NCBI RefSeq assembly: GCF_030409755.1
Contig: NZ_JAUFQE010000002.1
Location: 2,480,001 to 2,544,000 of the forward strand
DNA length: 64,000 nt
From: Vibrio lentus
GTDB lineage: Bacteria > Pseudomonadota > Gammaproteobacteria > Enterobacterales > Vibrionaceae
Direction: 5' to 3'
Positions 49,712 to 59,238 of this stretch are shown here, one piece after another. The notes below the pieces were generated by a model. That model made no database searches. It was given only the letters and a program-made list of their open reading frames with translations, and had not been told where the DNA came from. Made by a program: the position numbers and the translations under genes. Position 1 is the stretch's first letter, and every line of letters starts with the position of its first letter.

Positions 49712-51499
49712 TTACGCTAAGCTTAGTAGTGGAGCGCCTACAGTAACTGCATCGCCTTCTTTAACATTCAACTCTTGAACGATACCACCACGAGCAGCAC
49801 GAACTTCGGTTTCCATCTTCATCGCTTCCAAGATCAGTAGCACATCACCTTCAGCCACTTCAGCACCCGGCTGAACGATAACTTTGAAGATGTTGCCCGC
49901 TAACGGAGCTGGAACGGCTTCTGCATCAGAAGCCGCAGCAAGTGCTGCTTGAGCCGCTTGTGCAGGTTTCGCTGATGGAGATACCGATGTCAGTTCACCT
50001 TGAGGGCCAACTTCAACATCATAAACTTGACCATCAACCTTCACGCTGTAGCTTTCAATACCGCCAGTAGCAGGTTGTGGTGCTGCAACAGGAGCTGCCG
50101 TTTCCGCAGTCGGTGCAGGTTCAAATGCTTCAGGGTTACGACGGTTCTTAAGGAACTTAAGGCCGACTTGTGGGAAGAGTGCGTATGTCAGTACATCATC
50201 AACGGTATCTTCAGCGAGTGAAATGCCATCTGATTTCGCTTTTTCTAAAAGGTCAGTCGTTAACGTATCCATTTCAGACTTAAGTAAATCAGCAGGACGA
50301 CACGTGATTGGCTCAGCACCATCTAACACTTTCGCTTGTAGTTCAGCATCAACCTCAGCAGGCGCTTGACCGTATTCGCCTTTCAACAGACCCGCTGTCT
50401 CTTTAGTGATGCTCTTATAGCGCTCACCGGTTAAGACGTTGATAACTGCTTGAGTGCCCACGATTTGAGAAGTAGGTGTTACCAAAGGAATGTAACCCAA
50501 TTCTTTACGTACGCGCGGGATCTCTTCAAGCACTTCGTCCATACGATCGGCTGCGCCTTGCTCTTTAAGCTGACCTTCCATGTTGGTTAACATGCCGCCA
50601 GGAACTTGAGCGATCAAGATGCGAGAATCGACACCTTTTAGCTGACCTTCCCATTTCGCGTACTTTTTACGTACATCACGGAAGTAAGCCGCGATGGGTT
50701 CGATCTGATCAAGCTTAAGATTGGTGTCGCGCTCTGTGCCTTCCAACATAGCAACAACCGTTTCGGTTGGTGTATGGCCGTAAGTACAGCTCATAGAAGA
50801 GATTGCGGTGTCTAGAATATCAATGCCAGCTTCAACAGCTTTAACGGCTGTAGCGGTTGATAGACCCGTTGTCGCGTGGCTATGTAGCGCTAGAGGTACA
50901 TCACAAGACGCTTTGATGCGAGTAATTAGCTCTTCCGCTTCATAAGGCTTTAATAAACCTGACATATCTTTGATACATAGTGAATGGCAGCCTAGATCTT
51001 CCAAGCGCTTAGCGAGATCAACCCACGTATCTGAGTTATGTACTGGGCTGGTTGTATAAGACAACGTACCTTGAGCGTGGCCGCCAACATCGATCGTTGC
51101 TTTCACTGCCGTTTCAAAGTTACGAACATCATTCATCGCATCAAAAATACGGAATACGTCCATGCCGTTCTTGTGGGCACGTTCAACAAACTTTTCGACT
51201 ACGTCATCCGCGTAGTGGCGGTAACCTAATAAATTTTGACCACGCAGTAGCATCTGCATTGGTGTGTTTGGCATCGCTTTTTTCAGCTCACGCAAACGCT
51301 CCCACGGATCTTCTCCAAGAAAACGGATACACGAATCAAACGTCGCGCCACCCCAAGTCTCTAAAGACCAGTAACCGACTTTATCCAGTTCTGCCGCAAT
51401 AGGCAGCATATCTTCGATACGCATACGTGTAGCAAATAGTGACTGGTGCGCGTCACGAAGTACCACATCAGTGATAGCTAGTGGTTTAGACATGCTCAT
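49712..51499 (-). CDS. oadA: Oxaloacetate decarboxylase alpha subunit (biotin carboxyltransferase)
   Basis: A 595-aa soluble subunit. N-terminal carboxyltransferase TIM barrel ([15 protein letters not shown], metal-site SLCIKDMSG and LHSHATTG), Ala/Pro linker (about 470-525), and C-terminal biotinyl domain with EAMKMETE (biotin Lys about 561). 25 bp after oadG. Works in citrate or oxaloacetate fermentation; no citrate lyase genes are in the window. Confidence 0.97.
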   Translation of the reverse strand: MSMSKPLAITDVVLRDAHQSLFATRMRIEDMLPIAAELDKVGYWSLETWGGATFDSCIRFLGEDPWERLRELKKAMPNTPMQMLLRGQNLLGYRHYADDVVEKFVERAHKNGMDVFRIFDAMNDVRNFETAVKATIDVGGHAQGTLSYTTSPVHNSDTWVDLAKRLEDLGCHSLCIKDMSGLLKPYEAEELITRIKASCDVPLALHSHATTGLSTATAVKAVEAGIDILDTAISSMSCTYGHTPTETVVAMLEGTERDTNLKLDQIEPIAAYFRDVRKKYAKWEGQLKGVDSRILIAQVPGGMLTNMEGQLKEQGAADRMDEVLEEIPRVRKELGYIPLVTPTSQIVGTQAVINVLTGERYKSITKETAGLLKGEYGQAPAEVDAELQAKVLDGAEPITCRPADLLKSEMDTLTTDLLEKAKSDGISLAEDTVDDVLTYALFPQVGLKFLKNRRNPEAFEPAPTAETAAPVAAPQPATGGIESYSVKVDGQVYDVEVGPQGELTSVSPSAKPAQAAQAALAAASDAEAVPAPLAGNIFKVIVQPGAEVAEGDVLLILEAMKMETEVRAARGGIVQELNVKEGDAVTVGAPLLSLA

Positions 51500-51524
51500 A
51501 AACTCCTTTTTAATCCTTTAAATG

Positions 51525-51782
51525 CTACTTAGCAGTAGACGCACGGTATTGGTGAACCGCGGCCGAAATTGCTGCCACTACCTGTGGACTAACAGCAGAA
51601 GGGTTTGATTGTGATTTTTTAATTTTTTTAGGTGCTGCGATCGGTTCAGGTACTTCTTCTGGTACCAGTTTTGACATCAACCGAACGAGGTAAACTAGAA
51701 TAGTTAGGAAAATAAAGACAACGGACATTCCCGTTATCATTAGAGTTGCTGCATCTCCTAGCAGGCTTCCAATATTAGTCAT
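51525..51782 (-). CDS. oadG: Oxaloacetate decarboxylase gamma subunit
   Basis: An 85-aa subunit with one N-terminal membrane helix (LMITGMSVVFIFLTILVYLV, about 15-34) and an Ala/Pro/Lys soluble tail that assembles the complex and binds zinc. ATG 51782 has AGGAAG upstream; earlier in-frame codons are not needed. First gene of oadGAB. Confidence 0.92.
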   Translation of the reverse strand: MTNIGSLLGDAATLMITGMSVVFIFLTILVYLVRLMSKLVPEEVPEPIAAPKKIKKSQSNPSAVSPQVVAAISAAVHQYRASTAK

Positions 51783-51850
51783 GTTGCTTCCTTTCTTCGT
51801 CATCCTGACATAGGTGCAGGATTTCAGCGAATAGTGATCCCGACCCATGG

Positions 51851-51878
51851 ATTATCTCGATTGGTAAAAGTTTGTCAA
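51851..51878 (-). promoter_or_regulatory. Candidate oadGAB promoter
   Basis: Minus-strand TTGACA (51873-51878), 16-bp spacer, GATAAT (51851-51856). The implied leader of about 60 nt holds a short ATCCTG/CAGGAT hairpin (51803-51824). Confidence 0.6.
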
Positions 51879-52078
51879 TTTTGTTTAAGGTTCTGTTACG
51901 GATAACGCACACATAAGGTTAATTATTCGCCTATCAGATCACATAAATCTGTCAAATGAGTCATTTTTAGATATTTAAACTGTGACTTAAACGGGGCTTT
52001 TCTGGGAAATGATATGAGAAAGGTGGAATAACCAAGAAGCAATCAAGAATTACTTTAAATACAACAAGTTAAAAAAAC

Positions 52079-52110
52079 CGTAAATTTAACATTGTTGCAA
52101 CAAATTTACG
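52079..52110. repeat. Inverted repeat downstream of the tRNA array
   Basis: CGTAAATTT (52079-52087) and AAATTTACG (52102-52110) flank the palindrome GTTGCAAC. No T-run; may be an operator or a second 3' processing structure. Confidence 0.6.
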
Positions 52111-52118
52111 ACAGGCAT

Positions 52119-52147
52119 AAAAAAAGCCTCGTAAAAACGAGGCTTTC
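52119..52147 (-). terminator. Intrinsic terminator of the tRNA array
   Basis: AAAGCCTCG-tttta-CGAGGCTTTTTTT on the minus strand, 10 bp after the last tRNA-Arg. Confidence 0.93.
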
Positions 52148-52157
52148 TCTAATAATG

Positions 52158-52234
52158 TGGTGCGCCCTGGAGGATTCGAACCTCCGACCGCCTGGTTCGT
52201 AGCCAGGTACTCTATCCAGCTGAGCTAAGGGCGC
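52158..52234 (-). tRNA. tRNA-Arg(ACG), copy 1
   Basis: 77 nt with encoded CCA; acceptor GCGCCCU/AGGGCGC, anticodon ACG in GGCTACGAACC (wobble A becomes inosine and reads CGU, CGC, CGA). Last gene of the array in transcription order. Confidence 0.98.
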
Positions 52235-52322
52235 AACGGTTTCGATATTGAACTGTTAGTTAAGGCAATAAAGCAGTTAAAACTAAACATTCAACATCAG
52301 GATTAATGAAAACCCTAAATAG

Positions 52323-52399
52323 TGGTGCGCCCTGGAGGATTCGAACCTCCGACCGCCTGGTTCGTAGCCAGGTACTCTATCCAGCTGAGCTAAGGGCGC
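52323..52399 (-). tRNA. tRNA-Arg(ACG), copy 2
   Basis: Identical in sequence to copy 1; spacer of 88 bp to copy 1. Confidence 0.98.
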
Positions 52400-52470
52400 A
52401 ACGGTTTCGATATTAAGCATAAAGTTAAAACTAAACGTTTAACATCAGGATTAATGAAAACCCTAAATAG

Positions 52471-52547
52471 TGGTGCGCCCTGGAGGATTCGAACCTCCGA
52501 CCGCCTGGTTCGTAGCCAGGTACTCTATCCAGCTGAGCTAAGGGCGC
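52471..52547 (-). tRNA. tRNA-Arg(ACG), copy 3
   Basis: Identical to copy 1; 71-bp spacer to copy 2, a shorter version of the same spacer. Confidence 0.98.
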
Positions 52548-52618
52548 AACGGTTTCGATATTGAGCATAAAGTTAAAACTAAACGTTCAACATCAGGATT
52601 AATGAAAACCCTAAATAG

Positions 52619-52695
52619 TGGTGCGCCCTGGAGGATTCGAACCTCCGACCGCCTGGTTCGTAGCCAGGTACTCTATCCAGCTGAGCTAAGGGCGC
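52619..52695 (-). tRNA. tRNA-Arg(ACG), copy 4
   Basis: Identical to copy 1; 71-bp spacer to copy 3. Confidence 0.98.
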
Positions 52696-52783
52696 AACGG
52701 TTTCGATATTGAGCTGTTAGTTAAGGCAATAAAGCAGTTAAAGCTAAACGTTCAACATCAGGATTAATAAAAACCCTAAATAG

Positions 52784-52860
52784 TGGTGCGCCCTGGAGGA
52801 TTCGAACCTCCGACCGCCTGGTTCGTAGCCAGGTACTCTATCCAGCTGAGCTAAGAGCGC
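52784..52860 (-). tRNA. tRNA-Arg(ACG), copy 5, acceptor-stem variant
   Basis: As copy 1 except base 5, which is U instead of C (GCGCUCU), giving a U5-G68 wobble pair in the acceptor stem. Still foldable. 88-bp spacer. Confidence 0.96.
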
Positions 52861-52948
52861 AACGGTTTCGATATTGAGCTGTTAGTTAAGGCAATAAAGC
52901 AGTTAAAACTAAACATTCAACATCAGGATTAATCAAAACCCTAAATAG

Positions 52949-53025
52949 TGGTGCGCCCTGGAGGATTCGAACCTCCGACCGCCTGGTTCGTAGCCAGGTA
53001 CTCTATCCAGCTGAGCTAAGGGCGC
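52949..53025 (-). tRNA. tRNA-Arg(ACG), copy 6
   Basis: Identical to copy 1; 88-bp spacer to copy 5. Confidence 0.98.
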
Positions 53026-53095
53026 AACGGTTTCGATATTGAGCATAAAGTAAAACTAAACATTCAACATCAGGATTAATGAAAACCCTAAATAG

Positions 53096-53172
53096 TGGTG
53101 CGCCCTGGAGGATTCGAACCTCCGACCGCCTGGTTCGTAGCCAGGTACTCTATCCAGCTGAGCTAAGGGCGC
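53096..53172 (-). tRNA. tRNA-Arg(ACG), copy 7
   Basis: Identical to copy 1; 70-bp spacer to copy 6. Upstream spacer toward the tRNA-Ser is different. Confidence 0.98.
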
Positions 53173-53257
53173 ACGGTATCTTCAAGTGAAGAAGTTGTGA
53201 AATATATCACATTCTTGTTTCTACGAAACAAAAAAAAGGCCATAGGCCTGTAATGAA

Positions 53258-53350
53258 TGGCGGTGAGGGAGGGATTCGAACCCTCGATGCGGCTACAAAC
53301 CACATACTCCCTTAGCAGGGGAGCGCCTTCGGCCACTCGGCCACCTCACC
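53258..53350 (-). tRNA. tRNA-Ser(GCT), copy 1
   Basis: 93 nt with long variable arm and encoded CCA; anticodon GCU in CCCCTGCTAAGGGAG reads AGC/AGU. D-loop GAGTGGCC, differing by one base from copy 2. Confidence 0.97.
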
Positions 53351-53398
53351 TAATTCATTATTCTTATCCATTACTTCTTAACAAAGTAATCTAAAGAA

Positions 53399-53475
53399 TG
53401 GTGCGCCCTGGAGGATTCGAACCTCCGACCGCCTGGTTCGTAGCCAGGTACTCTATCCAGCTGAGCTAAGGGCGC
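53399..53475 (-). tRNA. tRNA-Arg(ACG), copy 8
   Basis: Identical to copy 1, but lying between the two tRNA-Ser genes, so a Ser-Arg pair was duplicated as a unit. Confidence 0.98.
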
Positions 53476-53521
53476 ACATTGTTACTTCTGTGTTTGCTTG
53501 CAAATTCAAACGTGCAAGAAA

Positions 53522-53614
53522 TGGCGGTGAGGGAGGGATTCGAACCCTCGATGCGGCTACAAACCACATACTCCCTTAGCAGGGGAGCGCCTTCGGCCTC
53601 TCGGCCACCTCACC
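53522..53614 (-). tRNA. tRNA-Ser(GCT), copy 2
   Basis: 93 nt; D-loop GAGAGGCC like E. coli serV. First gene of the array, directly behind the promoter at 53630-53657. Confidence 0.97.
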
Positions 53615-54042
53615 GTCTTGCGGAGGCACATATTACGTTTTACCGAAAATATGTCAAACACTTTATTGAAAAAAACCGGACAAAAACATTCAACCGTTTG
53701 CAATTTAATCAAAGCGCTTGCAAATTGAACTTATAACATCCAATTAGCGCTTTTTCCCTTAAAAATTAAGGTGAAAGATTGGCAATAATTAACAGCGGAA
53801 AACAATTATCTAATTTATCTCGCAGTAAGTGTCACTGCTGTTTGCACCATACTACGGGATGCTCTATTTCACCATAGGGTAAGTCAGTAAAACTTGAACT
53901 ATGGCAAACAAATATCACGATGCCTCAATAAGAGTTAACTCAGGCGCGTAACTTTTCGATATCAAGCATTCAGCCCTGCATCTAGAACTAAGCCAGTTAT
54001 TGAACTAACCAATCACTAACTTGTGATTTTGCTCTCCCAAGA
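53615..54042. other. Non-coding region between the tRNA array and csrA
   Basis: About 430 bp. The tRNA promoter is at 53630-53657; the rest is AT-rich with no gene, RNA family or repeat recognised. Confidence 0.7.
53630..53657 (-). promoter_or_regulatory. Promoter of the tRNA-Ser/Arg array
   Basis: Minus-strand consensus TTGACA (53652-53657), 16-bp spacer, TAATAT (53630-53635), then a GC-rich discriminator GTGCCTCCGC. Strong and probably under ppGpp/DksA control, like other stable RNA promoters. Confidence 0.8.
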
Positions 54043-54073
54043 TCAAAAAAGGCTAGCAACAATGCTAGCCCCT
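54043..54073 (-). terminator. Intrinsic terminator after csrA
   Basis: GGCTAGCA-ttgt-TGCTAGCC followed by TTTTTTG on the minus strand. Confidence 0.93.
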
Positions 54074-54089
54074 CTTCTACGCAAAAGTA

Positions 54090-54287
54090 TTAGTAGTTGC
54101 CAGATGCAACGTTACCATTACCTTTTTCAGCTTGAATGCGCATGTAGATCTCTTCACGGTGAACAGATACTTCTTTAGGTGCGTTAACACCAATACGTAC
54201 TTGGTTACCTTTAACGCCTAGTACAGTAACTGTTACTTCATCACCAATCATCAGTGTTTCGCCAACACGGCGAGTCAAAATTAGCAT
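54090..54287 (-). CDS. csrA: Carbon storage regulator CsrA
   Basis: A 65-aa RNA-binding dimer that represses or stabilises mRNAs at GGA motifs. [16 protein letters not shown] and the C-terminal [16 protein letters not shown] (RNA-contact Arg44 region) are typical. A strong AAGGAG lies just upstream. Sits between lysC and the tRNA-Ser/Arg array, matching alaS-csrA-serV-argV in E. coli, with lysC added. Confidence 0.98.
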   Translation of the reverse strand: MLILTRRVGETLMIGDEVTVTVLGVKGNQVRIGVNAPKEVSVHREEIYMRIQAEKGNGNVASGNY

Positions 54288-54379
54288 TCTTTGCTCCTTG
54301 AGTAATCTCTAAATTTATCTAGCTACGAGAGCATTATCCAACAAAAGTTATATTTTCGTAAACTATCGATTGAGTTTAT

Positions 54380-55561
54380 TTAACCAAAATGCACTTCTTT
54401 TTTAAGATAACCCTGTGTTTCACGCGCTACGATGTATGCATTGTGTAATATGTTAGCAGCCATATCGACTTGCGTTGGTGATATCACCAAAGTTAAAGAC
54501 TGCTGCTGCAATAAGTGATGTTGTACATCAATTTCGCCTTCAGACAACAATCCATGTGAACTGACCACAATTTCTTGTGTTCGGCTTCCTACCACAGTTA
54601 ACAAACTAACATATTCACTATTACGGATTTTTTCAGCAAAAACTAGTTTTAATTTAGCACTTATGTCCGGTTTGATAATGAGCGCTGCCCGTTCTGTTTC
54701 CTCGATCACACTACAGACTTCGATCCCTAACAACTGACAATGCGACATGAGAGACGGTAAATCTTGATTCAAACACTCGATGCGAACCATATCTCTTTCA
54801 ATAGCTATCCCAGCAATATCATTCAAACAGTCATTACCTGCGATAAGAGTTCCCTCGCCTTCTTCAAAGCTCGAAAGCACTCTCAATGGTACATTGTGTC
54901 GCCACGCATGCTGAACACATGGAAGGTGCAAAACCTTAGCGCCTCTGCGAGCCATTTCTTCCATAGAAGGAAAGTCTAAGGTATCTAATTTCTTAGATTG
55001 CTTAACGACTCTAGGGTCGCAGGAATATACGCCATCAACATCGGTATAAATCTGACACTCTTTCGCTTGAAGCGCGCCCGCTAATGCAACGGCCGTGGTA
55101 TCTGAACCACCTCGCCCTAAGGTTGTGATATCACCTTTCGCGTTAACGCCTTGAAAACCTGCAACAATGACAATCTGATCATCATCTAACAGCGCTTTAA
55201 TAGGAGCGGTATCAATACGCTCAATCGTCGCATTATTATGATTAGAATCGGTGTGTATCTTGGCTTGGTAGCCAGTCATCGATGTCGCTTCATAACCCAA
55301 CTTGTGCAACGTCATCGCTAACAAAGCCATGGAAACTTGTTCTCCAGCTGTTAACAGCACATCCAACTCTCTAGCATTTGGCACGCTATCAACTTGTGAA
55401 GCTAAGTTAACTAACCGATTTGTTTCACCTGACATAGCAGAAACGACAACCAGGATCTGGTTCCCTTCATTTTTCGCTTCAATGATTTTTTCTGCTACAT
55501 GATGGATTCGTTCTATTGAACCCACCGACGTTCCACCAAATTTCTGCACGATAAGAGGCAT
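54380..55561 (-). CDS. lysC: Aspartate kinase
   Basis: A 393-aa monofunctional aspartokinase, first step of lysine, threonine and methionine synthesis. VQKFGGTSVGS at the N-terminus and TLGRGGSDTTAVALA (about 150-164) form the kinase; two ACT domains follow from about 265 and bind the inhibiting amino acid. ATG 55561 has GGAAGG at good spacing; the in-frame GTG 55567 would abut that site. Downstream of alaS but separated by two terminators. No room for a lysine riboswitch. Confidence 0.94.
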   Translation of the reverse strand: MPLIVQKFGGTSVGSIERIHHVAEKIIEAKNEGNQILVVVSAMSGETNRLVNLASQVDSVPNARELDVLLTAGEQVSMALLAMTLHKLGYEATSMTGYQAKIHTDSNHNNATIERIDTAPIKALLDDDQIVIVAGFQGVNAKGDITTLGRGGSDTTAVALAGALQAKECQIYTDVDGVYSCDPRVVKQSKKLDTLDFPSMEEMARRGAKVLHLPCVQHAWRHNVPLRVLSSFEEGEGTLIAGNDCLNDIAGIAIERDMVRIECLNQDLPSLMSHCQLLGIEVCSVIEETERAALIIKPDISAKLKLVFAEKIRNSEYVSLLTVVGSRTQEIVVSSHGLLSEGEIDVQHHLLQQQSLTLVISPTQVDMAANILHNAYIVARETQGYLKKEVHFG

Positions 55562-55642
55562 TTTCACCCTTCCTCACCTTCCCAAGACCAATGTCTATAT
55601 ATGACAAAAAAACACATACTCCGCGTCATGGCGAAGCAATAA

Positions 55643-55687
55643 AAAATTAACCAAGGAGTCTAACGTTACCATTAGACTTCTTGGTTA
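55643..55687 (-). terminator. Second terminator between alaS and lysC, possible lysC attenuator
   Basis: 17-bp-arm stem TTAACCAAG-AGTCTAA / TTAGACT-CTTGGTTAA followed by TTTTTTATTG on the minus strand. One mismatch per arm. Confidence 0.88.
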
Positions 55688-55732
55688 ATCTCAATCAAAC
55701 CTTTTTCAGACGTTCTTCCATTAGGCAAAATA

Positions 55733-55765
55733 AAAGATGCCCAATCAGTTGATTGGGCATCTTTG
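55733..55765 (-). terminator. Intrinsic terminator after alaS
   Basis: AAAGATGCCCAATCA-GTTGATTGGGCATCTTT followed by TATTTTG, 17 bp after the alaS stop. Confidence 0.92.
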
Positions 55766-55781
55766 TATCAATTACTTAAGC

Positions 55782-58364
55782 TTAAAGACGCTCTTCTAGC
55801 CAAATACGTACTGATTTAAGCGCTTCAGGTAGTGCTTCAACGTCTGTACCACCCGCTTGAGCCATATCTGGACGACCGCCGCCTTTACCGCCAACTTGCT
55901 CAGCAACCATCTTAACGAGGTCACCGGCTTTTACTTTGCCGATAAGGTCTTTGGTTACGCCAGCAATTAAGCCAACTTTACCGTCTGCTACGTTCGCAAT
56001 CAGGATGATGCCGCTACCCACTTGGTTTTTAGCATTATCAACCATAGTACGTAGGTTCTTGTTGTCTGCGCCTTCAATTGCAGCAACCAGAACTTTAGTG
56101 CCTGAGATGTCTTCCACTTTACCCATGATGTTTGCGCCTTCAGCTGCAGCCATCTTTTCTTTAAGTAGTTGGATTTCTTTCTCTAGCGACTTCGCTTTCT
56201 TAGCCGATTCAGCCAATTTCTCTTCGTAAGCGTTATTCTGAGCATCAACGGCATCTAGAGCAGCTTCACCCGTTACCGCTTCAATACGACGAATACCCGC
56301 AGCAATACCACCTTCAGAAGTGATCTTGAATAGACCGATATCACCCGTGTTGCTCGCGTGGATACCACCACAAAGCTCAGTAGAGAAATCGCCCATAGAC
56401 AGAACGCGAACTTCATCATCGTACTTCTCGCCAAACAGTGCCATCGCACCTTTTTCTTTCGCTGACTCGATGTCCATGATGTTCGTTTCAATCACATGAT
56501 TCTTACGAACTTGTGCGTTAACTAGACGCTCTACTTCTTTAATCTGTGCTGGTGTTACCGCTTCAAGGTTAGAGAAGTCAAAACGTAGGTTGTCTGGCTT
56601 AACTAAAGAACCTTTCTGAGCAACGTGCTCACCTAGCACTTCGCGCAATGCAGAGTGAAGTAAGTGAGTTGCAGAGTGGTTTAGTGAGATAGCAGCACGA
56701 CGCTCAGCATCAACGCGCGCTTCTACTTTATCGCCTTGAGCAAATACGCCTTCAACTAGCTCGCCGTGGTGTGCAAATGCATTACCTAGCTTCTGAGTGT
56801 CTTGTACTTTGAATAGACCCGACGCAGTGCTTAACGTACCAGCGTCACCACATTGACCGCCTGACTCAGCGTAGAATGGTGTCTCTTCAAGGATGATGAT
56901 TGCTTTGTCGCCAGCCGATAGTGAAGATACTTCTTCGCCGTCAACGAATAACGCAGAAATTTCACCCGCACCTTCAGTACCTGTGTAACCACAGAACTCA
57001 GTGTTAGTGTCTACTTTGATCGTTGCGTTGTAATCAGTACCGAACTGACCCGCTTCACGTGCACGCTTACGCTGTGCTTCCATCGCCTTCTCAAAGCCTT
57101 CTTCATCGATAGTAAAGTCGCGTTCACGAGCTACATCGTTAGTAAGGTCAGCTGGGAAGCCGTATGTGTCGTAAAGTTTGAAGACTGTTTCACCGTCAAG
57201 CTCTTTGCCTTCAAGTGCGTCTAATGCGTCGTTAAGGATAACCATGCCACGCTCTAGCGTACGACCAAAGTTCTCTTCTTCGATGCGAAGTACTTTTTCA
57301 ACAAGCTCTTGCTGTTTCTTAAGCTCTTCAGCCGCAGAGCCCATCACTTCAGCCAGTACACCCACAAGTTTGTGGAAGAACACGCCTTGTGCACCAATCT
57401 TGTTACCGTGACGAACTGCACGACGAATAATACGGCGTAGAACGTAGCCACGACCTTCGTTTGAAGGCATTACGCCATCAGCGATTAGGAATGAACAAGA
57501 ACGGATGTGGTCAGCAATAACGCGCAGAGATTGGTTAGATAGGTCGTCGTGACCCACCACTTCTGCTGTCGCTTTGATTAGCTTTTGGAATACATCAATT
57601 TCGTAGTTAGAGTGAACGCCCTGCATGATTGCAGAGATACGCTCAATACCCATACCAGTATCTACAGCTGGCTTAGGTAGCGGTTCCATAGTGCCGTCAG
57701 CGTGACGGTTGAACTGCATGAATACGTTGTTCCAAATCTCGATGAAACGGTCACCATCTTCTTCAGGTGTACCAGGACGACCGCCCCAGATATGCTCACC
57801 GTGATCGTAGAAGATTTCAGTACATGGACCACAAGGACCTGTGTCACCCATTGTCCAGAAGTTATCAGATTCAAACTTCTTGCCGCCTTCTTTGTCGCCG
57901 ATGCGAACAATCTTGTCAGCTGGGATGCCCACTTTCTTGTTCCAGATATCGAATGCTTCGTCATCTGTCTCGTAAACCGTTACTAACAGACGATCTTTTG
58001 GCAGACCGAGTGTTTCAGTCAGGAATTCCCAAGCAAACCCAATCGCTTCTTCTTTGAAGTAATCACCAAAGCTGAAGTTACCTAGCATTTCGAAGAATGT
58101 ATGGTGACGAGCCGTGAAACCTACGTTTTCAAGGTCATTGTGTTTACCACCCGCACGTACACAACGCTGAGCCGTAGTTGCTCGAGTGTAGGCACGTTTT
58201 TCGGCGCCTAAGAAGCAATCTTTGAATTGGTTCATACCTGCGTTAGTAAATAGCAGGGTTGGATCGTTATGTGGAACTAACGATGAACTGTCTACGATTT
58301 GGTGTTCTTTGCTCTCAAAGAACTTAAGGAACGCGTTGCGAACCTCATCAGTGCTCATGTACAT
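55782..58364 (-). CDS. alaS: Alanine-tRNA ligase
   Basis: An 860-aa class II synthetase with cis-editing. The N-terminal catalytic core ([25 protein letters not shown]), editing-domain [11 protein letters not shown] and [10 protein letters not shown] (zinc/editing His-Cys motifs), and the C-terminal oligomerisation domain are all present. The first ATG (MYMSTDEV) is 8 bp behind AGGAAG, so it is preferred over the ATG two codons later. Confidence 0.98.
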   Translation of the reverse strand: MYMSTDEVRNAFLKFFESKEHQIVDSSSLVPHNDPTLLFTNAGMNQFKDCFLGAEKRAYTRATTAQRCVRAGGKHNDLENVGFTARHHTFFEMLGNFSFGDYFKEEAIGFAWEFLTETLGLPKDRLLVTVYETDDEAFDIWNKKVGIPADKIVRIGDKEGGKKFESDNFWTMGDTGPCGPCTEIFYDHGEHIWGGRPGTPEEDGDRFIEIWNNVFMQFNRHADGTMEPLPKPAVDTGMGIERISAIMQGVHSNYEIDVFQKLIKATAEVVGHDDLSNQSLRVIADHIRSCSFLIADGVMPSNEGRGYVLRRIIRRAVRHGNKIGAQGVFFHKLVGVLAEVMGSAAEELKKQQELVEKVLRIEEENFGRTLERGMVILNDALDALEGKELDGETVFKLYDTYGFPADLTNDVARERDFTIDEEGFEKAMEAQRKRAREAGQFGTDYNATIKVDTNTEFCGYTGTEGAGEISALFVDGEEVSSLSAGDKAIIILEETPFYAESGGQCGDAGTLSTASGLFKVQDTQKLGNAFAHHGELVEGVFAQGDKVEARVDAERRAAISLNHSATHLLHSALREVLGEHVAQKGSLVKPDNLRFDFSNLEAVTPAQIKEVERLVNAQVRKNHVIETNIMDIESAKEKGAMALFGEKYDDEVRVLSMGDFSTELCGGIHASNTGDIGLFKITSEGGIAAGIRRIEAVTGEAALDAVDAQNNAYEEKLAESAKKAKSLEKEIQLLKEKMAAAEGANIMGKVEDISGTKVLVAAIEGADNKNLRTMVDNAKNQVGSGIILIANVADGKVGLIAGVTKDLIGKVKAGDLVKMVAEQVGGKGGGRPDMAQAGGTDVEALPEALKSVRIWLEERL

Positions 58365-58595
58365 GCAGCTCTTCCTGAAAATAGTCGAGTTAGAATTTTG
58401 CCGTATTGTAGATCATGGTTAAGGCTTCGACTAGTTTTCTTGTAGAAAAGACACCCTTGGGCAGGATTTTAGTTGGAATTCGATAAAATGAAGAATATTC
58501 CACTAGCTCAGGCAGAGAACATACAAAGAAAATGGATGAGACAGGAAGAGAGTTGTTCTTAAAGACTAAGGTACACGGAGGGTAAATAACTGCAA

Positions 58596-59084
58596 TTAAC
58601 GCTTGGTACAAATGTGATTGAACTCTTCACTATTGCTGGATGAATACAAGTAAAGAAAATCACCGTCCAGCTCAATGTCATATTGGATAGTAAACCCTTT
58701 ATACAAAGACTGATTACGATTAATCATGTCATCAGGGTGTTTATGTCTGAAGTTCACTTCATTGAAAACCATCTCTAGGTGGTTATCATTCAGCGTATAT
58801 TTCCCCACAAATACAACTTCCGCAGTTTCAACTGCGCCCTGTTGATTCAGGGTTTGAATTCTATCGCTGACAAAAAAATCTTCATCAGAGCTAAATGAAT
58901 ACAGCATAAATTCATTCAATTCAGAGTATTGCGCATACGATGGTGTGACAAATCCCATTTGCTTGAAATTACATGCCCACTGACTCCCTCGCAAAGCGAG
59001 TGGAGGCGTGAGCAACACGATGGCGAGAATAATCGCCCCTATCGTTGAAACCGTAACAAAAATGGCTAACTTTACTTTTATCAA
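58596..59084 (-). CDS. Unknown membrane-anchored protein, 162 aa, with extracytoplasmic Cys pair
   Basis: I do not recognise the family. The N-terminus is a basic n-region and one hydrophobic helix (about 5-27, FVTVSTIGAIILAIVLLTPP); the remaining 135 residues are predicted periplasmic. Two cysteines, Cys38 (WACNF) and Cys159 (HICTKR), sit near the two ends of this domain and could form a disulfide. The domain is rich in Tyr, Phe, Glu and Asp and looks like beta structure. Size and layout resemble small partners of ToxR-like regulators (ToxS, VtrC), but it is neither adjacent to nor on the same strand as the regulator at 60417. The 231-bp gap to alaS holds no gene. Belongs to the block replacing recX. 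Confidence 0.7.
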   Translation of the reverse strand: MIKVKLAIFVTVSTIGAIILAIVLLTPPLALRGSQWACNFKQMGFVTPSYAQYSELNEFMLYSFSSDEDFFVSDRIQTLNQQGAVETAEVVFVGKYTLNDNHLEMVFNEVNFRHKHPDDMINRNQSLYKGFTIQYDIELDGDFLYLYSSSNSEEFNHICTKR

Positions 59085-59238
59085 GGAAGAACACCGATAT
59101 CTAATTCAACAATCTAGTTCAATAATCCAATTCACTCGTTGGGCATTGTTCTACAAATAACTGAATTATAAGCGTAGACCGAATTGAGCTTGGGTTCTTA
59201 AAAACGAAATCAACTTGTTATCGTTGTGCGTAAAATAA

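Larger units (their letters stand above)
51783..52157. other. oadG leader and non-coding region to the tRNA array
   Basis: 375 bp. It contains the oadG promoter and leader (to 51878), a 9-bp-arm inverted repeat (52079-52110) and the tRNA terminator (52119-52147). The stretch 51900-52070 is AT-rich with no ORF. Confidence 0.75.

Noticed and set aside
51940..51965. CRP site near the oadG promoter
   Set aside because: Only one half-site (TGTGA on the minus strand) matches; the other half is poor.
52158..53475. Regular repeats of about 150 bp resembling a CRISPR-like array
   Set aside because: The repeated units are full tRNA-Arg(ACG) genes with encoded CCA; no short repeats with unique spacers and no cas genes.
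51850..53657. Genomic island integrated at the tRNA genes
   Set aside because: No integrase, no truncated tRNA copy and no direct repeat beyond the tRNA units themselves.
53479..53736. 85-aa plus-strand ORF over the second tRNA-Ser
   Set aside because: Covers a tRNA gene; MAVREGFEPS-type peptides are a known annotation artefact over such loci.
55562..55642. Lysine riboswitch upstream of lysC
   Set aside because: Only about 80 bp separate the second terminator from the start, too short for an L box.
58390..58611. 73-aa minus-strand ORF between alaS and the 162-aa gene, considered as a recX remnant
   Set aside because: No RecX-like helical repeats, no ribosome-binding site, poor composition.
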